NCBI GenBank assembly: GCA_017555465.1
Contig: JAFZGH010000259.1
Span: forward strand, 1-25,723
DNA length: 25,723 nt
Direction of reading: 5' to 3'
Origin: Akkermansia sp.
GTDB lineage: Bacteria > Verrucomicrobiota > Verrucomicrobiia > Verrucomicrobiales > Akkermansiaceae
Shown here: in pieces, positions 14,649 through 20,723 of the stretch
How positions within the stretch are numbered: position 1 is the stretch's first letter
Layout: each line of letters begins with the position of its first letter
The notes under the pieces: model-generated
The model's input: the letters and a program-made list of their open reading frames with translations, nothing else
Databases searched by the model: none
Told to the model about the DNA's origin: nothing
Program-made: the position numbers and the translations under genes

Positions 14649-15368
14649 ATGGAAGACCTCTCCCTCACCCACACCATTACCAGTTACGAATGCTCGGCCG
14701 ACCACCTCATGAAGCCGGAATTCTTCATGCACCTTTGCCAGGAAATGGCAGAAGAACACGCTGACAAAAACAACCTGGGATATGGCTGGGCGGTAGAGAA
14801 CCACAAGATATGGGTGGAAACCCGCGGAAATTATGAACTGTTCCGGCGCCCGGCGTGGAAGGAAACCATCACGCTGCGCACCAATACCGGACAGGCAGGG
14901 GCCCTGCAGGCCCGCCGTTTTGTGGAGATGACGGATGCGGAGGGAAATGTACTGGCCCGTGCGGATTTGCTCTGGGTGCTCATCGACATCACCACCCGCC
15001 GCCCCTTCCCCATCAAGCGCGCCAATGTGCCGCTCATCGGGCTGGAATGCCCGCCCATTACCGAGGAACTGGTGTGCCCGGAATGGCCCGCCGAGTCCTG
15101 CGCCACCACACCGCATACCGCAGCACGCCGGGATATTGATTTCAATGGCCACATCAACAACAGTGCCTATCTCGTATGGGCGCTCGACTCGCTGCCCGCA
15201 GACTGCACGCCGGAGGGCAACCCCGCACGCATATACGTGGCATTCCGCAAGGAATGTATGCTGGGCACAGAAGTGCAGATTCAGCACTACCGCAGCGGCA
15301 ATTTCACCCGCCATGTCATCAACTCTGCAGAAGGTATCCGCGCAGAGATTGATATTTTGTGGAGCTAA
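14649..15368 (+). CDS. Acyl-ACP thioesterase (FatA/FatB-like double hotdog)
   Basis: Hydrolyses fatty acyl-ACP to release free fatty acids in the cytoplasm (239 aa). The N-terminal hotdog domain (about 5-125) contains the segment GYGWAVENHKIWVETRG. The C-terminal hotdog domain carries the family catalytic motif DIDFNGHINNSAY with Asp164, Asn166 and His168, equivalent to the Asp-x-Asn-x-His triad of plant FatB. It also has FRKEC near residue 200. The ATG at 14649 follows seven bases after a -10 box; an upstream in-frame start at 14604 overlaps the promoter. The 3' end contains the promoter of the adjacent isochorismate synthase gene. Chain-length preference is unknown. A thioester hydrolase role in the menaquinone pathway is possible from the menF neighbour but unsupported. 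Confidence 0.88.
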   Translation: MEDLSLTHTITSYECSADHLMKPEFFMHLCQEMAEEHADKNNLGYGWAVENHKIWVETRGNYELFRRPAWKETITLRTNTGQAGALQARRFVEMTDAEGNVLARADLLWVLIDITTRRPFPIKRANVPLIGLECPPITEELVCPEWPAESCATTPHTAARRDIDFNGHINNSAYLVWALDSLPADCTPEGNPARIYVAFRKECMLGTEVQIQHYRSGNFTRHVINSAEGIRAEIDILWS

Positions 15369-15373
15369 AAACA

Positions 15374-15402
15374 TTGCCAAAAGTGCCGTTTCAGTGTATG
15401 GT
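15374..15402 (+). promoter_or_regulatory. Predicted menF-like promoter just after the thioesterase stop (leaderless layout)
   Basis: TTGCCA (15374-15379), a 17-nt spacer, and TATGGT (15397-15402) are followed by seven bases and the ATG at 15410. It argues for the 15410 start rather than the GTG at 15359 that overlaps the thioesterase stop. Confidence 0.5.
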
Positions 15403-15409
15403 AGCGGGC

Positions 15410-16435
15410 ATGGACGCCACCATGGTGGAAAGAATTGACTCACTCTGCCGCAGACGATGCGCTTTTGCGCTGTATTGTCTGCCGGGGGAGGAGTCGCCCG
15501 TTTTCTGCATGGCGGAAGACGGGCGGGTGGAGAACGATCCTCTGTTCAAAAATGGCTTTGTGTTGTCCACCTTTGATGGCAAAAGCATCTTTATTCCCTC
15601 TGAGGCAGAAGTTCCGCCCCCTCCTGACAGCTGGGATGAGCTGGATTTAGCATACGACCAGCCCGCCACAACGCGTGAAACATATGGCGCATTGTTCAAG
15701 CTCTACACTGGATTTATCCAGAGCGGACAAGTGAGAAAAATCGTGCTGGCCCGCACAGCGGATGAACCAATTAACGAGCATTTTTCACCATATAAGGCAT
15801 TTACCACAGCCTGTGAGGCCCAGCCTGCGGCATTCAAGGCACTGGTTCACACCCCGCAGCAAGGCACATGGCTGTTCTGCACACCCGAACAGTTAATCAC
15901 CGGCCAGGGGCAAAGCTGGCAGACCATGGCACTGGCAGGAACCCGCATTCCCTGCACCCTGCCCTGGGATGCCAAGAACAAGCGTGAGCAGGCTCTGGTG
16001 ACAGAGTTCATCAGGGAAACATTGCAGCCACTGGCAGATGATATCACAGAAAGTCCGCTGGAAAATCTGCGGGCCGGGCGTATTGAGCACCTGTGCACTC
16101 GTTTCTCATTCACCATGCCGCCCGGGCGGATACTCCGGCTGCTGGACACCCTGCCCCCCACCCCGGCAGTGTGTGGAGCACCAGTAGATGCAGCTCGAAA
16201 ACTGCTGCAGCAACACCCTGATATTGAGCGTTCATGCTATGCCGGTTATCTGGGGCCCTGGGGCGGCGGCGGCGTGCAGCTCTATGTTTCCCTGCGCTGC
16301 ATGCAGATTTTCCGCAACTACTGCCGCCTGTATGCGGGAGGCGGTCTCATGCCGGATTCCGATGAAGAACAGGAATGGCAGGAAACGGAAAACAAGATGG
16401 CCTGCATGCGGCAGGCCATCCGGAATGCTTATTGA
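15410..16435 (+). CDS. menF: Isochorismate synthase-like chorismate-utilising enzyme
   Basis: Converts chorismate to isochorismate, the entry step of menaquinone synthesis, in the cytoplasm (341 aa). The C-terminal two-thirds is a chorismate-binding fold: RKIVLAR with Lys110, CTPEQLI (157-163), ALAGTR (174-179), KREQALV with Glu193, AGRIEHL (222-228), CYAGYLG (276-282) and EWQETENK with Glu322 and Glu325. These are the Mg2+ and substrate residues of MenF/EntC enzymes. The Glu that normally precedes ALAGT (EALAGT in E. coli MenF) is Met173 here, so the acid may be replaced by another residue. An alternative assignment as anthranilate or aminodeoxychorismate synthase is less likely because the typical PIAGT sequence is absent. 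Its last seven bases overlap the converging HdeD gene. Confidence 0.8.
   Translation: MDATMVERIDSLCRRRCAFALYCLPGEESPVFCMAEDGRVENDPLFKNGFVLSTFDGKSIFIPSEAEVPPPPDSWDELDLAYDQPATTRETYGALFKLYTGFIQSGQVRKIVLARTADEPINEHFSPYKAFTTACEAQPAAFKALVHTPQQGTWLFCTPEQLITGQGQSWQTMALAGTRIPCTLPWDAKNKREQALVTEFIRETLQPLADDITESPLENLRAGRIEHLCTRFSFTMPPGRILRLLDTLPPTPAVCGAPVDAARKLLQQHPDIERSCYAGYLGPWGGGGVQLYVSLRCMQIFRNYCRLYAGGGLMPDSDEEQEWQETENKMACMRQAIRNAY
16386..16420 (-). terminator. Candidate terminator for the PP2C-SOD-HdeD unit, inside the menF coding region
   Basis: On the minus strand the arms GATGGCCTGC (16420-16411) and GCAGGCCATC (16405-16396) form a perfect 10-bp stem with the loop CGCAT, followed by TTGTTTTCC. 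It lies nine bases beyond the HdeD stop. The sequence also codes for the C-terminus of the MenF-like protein, so the hairpin could be coincidental. Confidence 0.6.
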
Positions 16436-17007
16436 TTTTCCGGCTCAGGCCGCGGGCCGATGGCCAGGAACATCAGCGTCCACCCGGAAAATATCATCTC
16501 CACGGCTATCAGCGTTCCGATGAGCCAGACGGAGGATTCCGGCCAGCCCCAGATAACCATTGCCCCCAGCACCAGGGAAACGCAGGCATTGAAAAACCTC
16601 CAGAAGCGACCGGGAGTATCCCACATCGTTATGGCTACCACCATACGCAGAATCCCCGCCGTAAGCAGACTTGCCCCAATAAAGAGGGTCCACCATTCCA
16701 TGGACAGCACCGGCATGAGCACGGTGAACACGCCCACAATCAGATATAACACGGATGCCAGGAGATTCCACCATCGATTCCTGCGGTGCATCACGAACTG
16801 AACAAGGCGGAATACTCCCGCTATGGCCAGCACAAAACCACCGACCCACACAGCAGACACCCCCAGCAGAAACGGAAAAGCCAGCAGGATAAAGCCGAGC
16901 ACCAGCTCCAGCGCGGCGAGAATGCCCGCCACCCAAGGGCGCGAAAGCAACTGAGTACCGCCGCGGGAGCAACTACAGATACGGTCATTTTGATTGGCTG
17001 CAGACAT
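16429..17007 (-). CDS. HdeD-like (DUF308) membrane protein
   Basis: A 192-aa protein with six hydrophobic segments at roughly 22-46, 50-70, 78-98, 104-126, 134-152 and 158-180, arranged as paired helices with small-residue-rich turns. This is the HdeD/DUF308 topology. In E. coli HdeD is linked to acid resistance; biochemical function is unknown. The N-terminal region has two cysteines (CSC, residues 11-13). The ATG has an AGGA eight bases upstream and lies within the last 23 nt of the upstream superoxide dismutase gene, indicating translational coupling. It is the last gene of the PP2C-SOD-HdeD unit. The stop overlaps the converging menF stop by seven bases. The association with SOD suggests a stress role, which is an inference. 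Confidence 0.75.
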   Translation of the reverse strand: MSAANQNDRICSCSRGGTQLLSRPWVAGILAALELVLGFILLAFPFLLGVSAVWVGGFVLAIAGVFRLVQFVMHRRNRWWNLLASVLYLIVGVFTVLMPVLSMEWWTLFIGASLLTAGILRMVVAITMWDTPGRFWRFFNACVSLVLGAMVIWGWPESSVWLIGTLIAVEMIFSGWTLMFLAIGPRPEPENQ

Positions 17008-17647
17008 GGTTCTTTTCCTGGTTCTGATTAAACCGCCGTCCTACTGTCTGCCAGCAAATCTGGTTCATGAAAGCATCCACATACCCGGCGCGGTTGTTAT
17101 GATATCGCAGATAGTAGGCATGTTCCCATACATCACACACGAGCAACGGTTGCATACGCGGCAGCAAGGCATCCTGGTGTTTTTGAGCTGCCAGCACCAC
17201 CAGACGATGACTGACTGCATCCTTGGCCAGCACAGCCCAACCGCTACCCTGCACCCCGAGTGCCGCCCCGCGAAACACCCGCACAAACCCTTCATACGAC
17301 CCAAAGGCCGTATTGATGGCATCAGCCATACAGCAACAGGGTCGACAACCAATTTCAGGGCTGATATTCCCCCAGTACAGTGTGTGCAGCATGTGCCCCG
17401 CCAGATTGAAAGCAAGATGATTTGCCGCCGTGGCAGCAACTTTTTCCGGACGTTCACCCAGAGCAACCTGGCGCATCATTTCTGCGGCTGCGTTTGCCCC
17501 CTCCACATACGCTGCATGGTGGCGGGCATAATGCAACTGCACAGTTTCGGCATCGAGCAAGGGGGCCAGAGCCGACACATCATAAGGAAGCGGCGGCAGC
17601 ACATAGTGTCCATCCGCATACCCATCACATAAACAAATCGTATCCAT
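16985..17647 (-). CDS. Superoxide dismutase, Mn-type or cambialistic
   Basis: Dismutates superoxide to hydrogen peroxide and oxygen (220 aa). LPPLPYDVSALAPLL opens the SOD fold. Metal ligands by alignment are His39 (LHYARHH), His88 (HMLHTLYW), Asp172 and His176 (DVWEHAYY). Tyr47 is the gateway tyrosine. Gly84 and Gln158 (KHQDALL) occupy the positions that favour the Mn-type second-sphere glutamine rather than Fe-type Gln/Gly. An unusual cysteine cluster, CRPCCC (101-106), replaces the usual glycine-rich loop after ISPE. The C-terminus has a short basic extension with a further Cys (215). There is no signal peptide. It lies 42 bp after the PP2C stop and overlaps HdeD, so it is probably co-transcribed. 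No strong ribosome site is visible, and a GTG at codon 16 is an alternative start. Confidence 0.9.
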   Translation of the reverse strand: MDTICLCDGYADGHYVLPPLPYDVSALAPLLDAETVQLHYARHHAAYVEGANAAAEMMRQVALGERPEKVAATAANHLAFNLAGHMLHTLYWGNISPEIGCRPCCCMADAINTAFGSYEGFVRVFRGAALGVQGSGWAVLAKDAVSHRLVVLAAQKHQDALLPRMQPLLVCDVWEHAYYLRYHNNRAGYVDAFMNQICWQTVGRRFNQNQEKNHVCSQSK

Positions 17648-17689
17648 GCAGCAATGGACACGCCGTCACTCCGCATGGTTCACTGCCTG

Positions 17690-18412
17690 TTATAGTTCGA
17701 TGGATACCACCGTGGTGTTGTCTGCATAGGGGTCATTCAACGCCTGACAGGCTTCAATGATGTTCACCGGCAGACTTCCTTCGCGGTCATTCAGGATGGC
17801 TCGCCCCACCTGAGTGAGTAATTCGGGTGCAAGCAGGTTCTCTGTACCGTCAGTAGCCAGAAGAATGAGATCATCTGGCAACAGGGGATAGGGCAGCTGC
17901 GGAGCGTCCACCAAATCCAGAGGTTCGCCAGTCACAGCAGAACGAAGCACATGGCCGCGGCGCAAAGCTTCCTGAGCAGTCATCCCCGCGCCGATGTAGC
18001 CACGGTACATATCGCGGTAGGAATGGTCCTGGTTAAGATGCAGCAGACGCCCATGACGCCACACATACAGAGGAGAATCGCCCACGCTGACCCAGCGAAG
18101 TACGCCCCCACCGACAAAGGCAGCCAGCAGAGTGGTTCCGCCGTAGACTCGACGGCTCTCAAAGGATTCCCGCACTGCCTCGTTCGCCTGATCCAGAGCC
18201 TCACGCATGCGCTGCGGCATGGGCAGGCCACCCAGTTTTTCAAAAGCGGAGACATAGGATTCAGCCGCCAGAGTAGAAGCCAGTGCGCCATCGTGATGCC
18301 CTCCCATACCATCGCAGACAACCACAAGCACGCCCTCCGGGAAGTACTTGATCTGGTACGCATCTTCCTGTCTTGCACGCTTACCTATCCACTGTGACGC
18401 CTTTACAATCAT
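17690..18412 (-). CDS. PP2C-family serine/threonine protein phosphatase
   Basis: Cytoplasmic metal-dependent phosphatase of the PPM/PP2C family (240 aa from 18412). Motifs are QEDAYQ (Glu16, Asp17), VVCDGMGG (Asp34, Gly35), SVGDSPLYVW, LLATDGTENLL and a terminal DNTTVVS. Together these give the four acidic Mn/Mg ligands of the family. Substrates are probably Hanks-type kinase targets, but no kinase gene is in the window. I chose ATG 18412 because AGGAAG precedes it by five bases. The ATG at 18433 lies nine bases after a predicted -10 box, so a near-leaderless longer form is possible. First gene of a likely PP2C-SOD-HdeD unit, divergent from rnr. Confidence 0.87.
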   Translation of the reverse strand: MIVKASQWIGKRARQEDAYQIKYFPEGVLVVVCDGMGGHHDGALASTLAAESYVSAFEKLGGLPMPQRMREALDQANEAVRESFESRRVYGGTTLLAAFVGGGVLRWVSVGDSPLYVWRHGRLLHLNQDHSYRDMYRGYIGAGMTAQEALRRGHVLRSAVTGEPLDLVDAPQLPYPLLPDDLILLATDGTENLLAPELLTQVGRAILNDREGSLPVNIIEACQALNDPYADNTTVVSIEL

Positions 18413-18442
18413 GTGTCTTCCTATTATTAACATGGATGTGGC

Positions 18443-18471
18443 ATTCTAGCAAGGAAAAAACATTGAAGCAA
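18443..18471 (-). promoter_or_regulatory. PP2C-SOD-HdeD promoter, divergent from and overlapping the rnr promoter
   Basis: Minus-strand TTGCTT (18466-18471), a 17-nt spacer, and TAGAAT (18443-18448). Its -35 box shares three bases (18466-18468) with the -35 box of the rnr promoter on the other strand, so RNA polymerase could not occupy both at once. Confidence 0.6.
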
Positions 18472-18491
18472 GCCACCTCGTGTGTTAGAAT
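18463..18491 (+). promoter_or_regulatory. rnr promoter
   Basis: TTGAAG (18463-18468), a 17-nt spacer, and TAGAAT (18486-18491). The ATG at 18504 is 12 bases after the -10 box, so the leader is only about five or six nucleotides. Confidence 0.7.
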
Positions 18492-18503
18492 GCGAACAGT
18501 AAT

Positions 18504-20687
18504 ATGTCATCATCCTCCCTGATTGAAGATTTGTACGATTACCTCTCGGCCCCCGGCTACGAGCCTCAGGAACTCGCCGAGATTGCCAAGGGCATGGGGC
18601 TGCACCCCTCCCAGCGGCAGGAATTGAAATCGGCTCTTGCCAAAGGTCTTCTACAGGGAAAACTGGTCAAACTGCGTAAAAGTCTCTATATGCTGCGAAC
18701 CCTGCGCGAAGGCGAATTAAAAGGCCGTATGATTCAACGCGCAGGCAAACTTTTCTTTGTACCAGATGCCGGCACAGCGCTACATCTGACCGCAATAAAC
18801 GGAGGAGAAGCTCCCGGTTCGCTCTTTGTTGCCCCATATTGCAGCAAAGGAGCCATGGATGGAGACCGCGTGCAGGTATCAGTGCGGGTGAAGGCTCCAC
18901 TCCGCTGCCACCGCCAGAAACACCGTCCGCAGATTTCAGAAACCCGCCTAGAGGTGCGTGTACTCGAGATTCTGGAACGCGGCCACAGCCGCTGGGTGGG
19001 CACCTACAAATCAACCGGGCAATACGGACACATGGTGGGCGATGGCCGCACAAGCCCGGCCCTTGTACGGCTGAAGACACCGCCACCCCCGGAGCTGCTT
19101 CCGGGAATGGTCGTAGTCGTAGAGCCATCGGGCTATCCCATCGGCAACAGCGAGGCAACCGGTCGCATTGTACAGGTGCTGGGCTGGCCGGAGGACGAAG
19201 GGGTGCAGATTACCACCATCATGCACAAATACGGGCTTGCTGATACTTTCCCGGCAGATGTGCTGGAGGAATCAGAACGCATCCCGGCTACCATTTCAGA
19301 GCAGGAGCTGATACACCGCGATGACTGGAGGAACCGCTGCGTCATCACCATCGACCCCGAAACGGCACGCGATTTCGACGATGCCATCGCCGTGACCCGC
19401 AATGGCTCAAACTGGGAGCTGGCAGTGCATATTGCCGATGTAAGCCATTACGTGCACCCTGGTTCTGCGCTCGACGAAGAAGCCCGCCAGCGCGGCAATT
19501 CCACCTACCTGCCTGACCGAGTGCTTCCCATGCTGCCGCCGAGGCTTTGCGATGGCATCTGCTCCCTCAGGCAGGGAGAAGACAGGCTCACCCGGCTCTG
19601 CCTCATGCACATCAACCGCCAGGGCAAGGTGTTCAAAGCAGAGTTCCGGGACGCAGTCATCTGCTCCCGCAAGCGTCTGACGTATCCCCAGGCTCTGGAA
19701 GTACTGCAAGGAAAAGGCACAAGCGGAGATGAGGAAGTAGACGCCATGCTGCACGAGGCCGATAAACTGGCCCGGCTGCTGCGCCGGAAGCGTTTTGAAG
19801 CAGGGGCCCTGCGCCTGGATATGCCGGAAATCCGGATGATTACGGATGACAGCGGAGCCCCGGTGGATGTGGAGGTGGAAACCAGCGATGAAGCCCACCA
19901 GCTTGTGGAGGAATTCATGCTGATAGCCAATGAAAGCGTGGCGCATGCCCTCAACGCACACCAGCTGCCCGCCATTTACCGTGTGCATGAAGCCCCTGAC
20001 CCCGCGAAACTCAGCGAACTGGCCCAGGAGCTCAAGGCATACGGCATCAAGGCCGGCACTCTTGCTACCCGCGAGGAGTTGAACGCGGTAATGGACAAGA
20101 TTGAGGGGCACCCGGATGAGGATATCCTGAAAGTACAGCTCCTGCGCGCCATGATGCGAGCCCGCTACGCCCCCGATGCGCTCGGCCATTTCGGCCTGGC
20201 CAAGGGGGATTACTGCCATTTCACCAGCCCGATTCGCCGCTATGCAGACCTGGTGGTGCACCGCGCTTTTGCCCGGCTGAGCGGCACACCCTCAGCCCCC
20301 TTGCCCAGTCCCGGCACACTGGCAGCCATTGCAGACCATATTTCAGAAACCGAGCGAAACTCTGCTGCGGCAGAAAGCGAAGCCCAGCAAAGTATGATGG
20401 CTCGTTTCCTGGAGCTGCAGTGCGAAAGCGAATCCCCGCGCGTGTGGGATGCCGTGGTGCTGGCCTGCTGGCCCCAAGGCATGGCAGTAGAAGTTCCTCT
20501 GCTCAAGGTGAAAGGCTTTGTTTCCGGTGCAGATTTGCCGGATGACACCTCGTGGTATTTCGAACGCCATGCAGAGCGATGGACCAGCACGGATGCACGC
20601 TGCCTTTATCCCGGCACCAAGCTGAAAGTAATTCCCACGCGAGTGGATGCAGCCACAGGCTTTGTTGATTTCAAGCCCCGACTTTAA
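18504..20687 (+). CDS. rnr: RNase R/RNase II-family 3'-5' exoribonuclease
   Basis: Processive 3'-5' RNA degradation in the cytoplasm (727 aa). A winged-helix region (about 1-65) and cold-shock-like OB domains (about 75-250) precede the RNB domain. The catalytic motif is DPETARDFDDAI (284-295), with Asp284, Asp290, Asp292 and Asp293 coordinating Mg2+. Later motifs HFTSPIRRYADLVVHR and NESVAHALN confirm the family. The C-terminal S1 domain is at about 640-727 (RVWDAVVLACWPQGMAVEV). The short winged-helix N-terminus favours RNase R over RNase II. The protein ends without the long Lys-rich tail of E. coli RNase R. The stop is just before the GH20 -35 box, so the two genes appear independently transcribed. 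Confidence 0.94.
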   Translation: MSSSSLIEDLYDYLSAPGYEPQELAEIAKGMGLHPSQRQELKSALAKGLLQGKLVKLRKSLYMLRTLREGELKGRMIQRAGKLFFVPDAGTALHLTAINGGEAPGSLFVAPYCSKGAMDGDRVQVSVRVKAPLRCHRQKHRPQISETRLEVRVLEILERGHSRWVGTYKSTGQYGHMVGDGRTSPALVRLKTPPPPELLPGMVVVVEPSGYPIGNSEATGRIVQVLGWPEDEGVQITTIMHKYGLADTFPADVLEESERIPATISEQELIHRDDWRNRCVITIDPETARDFDDAIAVTRNGSNWELAVHIADVSHYVHPGSALDEEARQRGNSTYLPDRVLPMLPPRLCDGICSLRQGEDRLTRLCLMHINRQGKVFKAEFRDAVICSRKRLTYPQALEVLQGKGTSGDEEVDAMLHEADKLARLLRRKRFEAGALRLDMPEIRMITDDSGAPVDVEVETSDEAHQLVEEFMLIANESVAHALNAHQLPAIYRVHEAPDPAKLSELAQELKAYGIKAGTLATREELNAVMDKIEGHPDEDILKVQLLRAMMRARYAPDALGHFGLAKGDYCHFTSPIRRYADLVVHRAFARLSGTPSAPLPSPGTLAAIADHISETERNSAAAESEAQQSMMARFLELQCESESPRVWDAVVLACWPQGMAVEVPLLKVKGFVSGADLPDDTSWYFERHAERWTSTDARCLYPGTKLKVIPTRVDAATGFVDFKPRL

Positions 20688-20689
20688 TC

Positions 20690-20717
20690 TTGCTTTATCT
20701 CAGGATTCTGCTAGCAT
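20690..20717 (+). promoter_or_regulatory. Predicted GH20 promoter (leaderless layout)
   Basis: TTGCTT (20690-20695), a 16-nt spacer, and TAGCAT (20712-20717), with the ATG six bases later. It starts two bases after the rnr stop codon. Confidence 0.6.
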
Positions 20718-20723
20718 AACAAC

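Noticed and set aside
15359..15409. GTG start at 15359 for the MenF-like gene, overlapping the thioesterase stop
   Set aside because: The extra 17 codons cross a good -35/-10 pair, and the ATG at 15410 has the same seven-base spacing seen at other leaderless starts.
19407..20261. A 284-codon minus-strand open frame opposite rnr
   Set aside because: It lies within the catalytic RNB domain of rnr, whose motifs are unambiguous, and has no start signal of its own.
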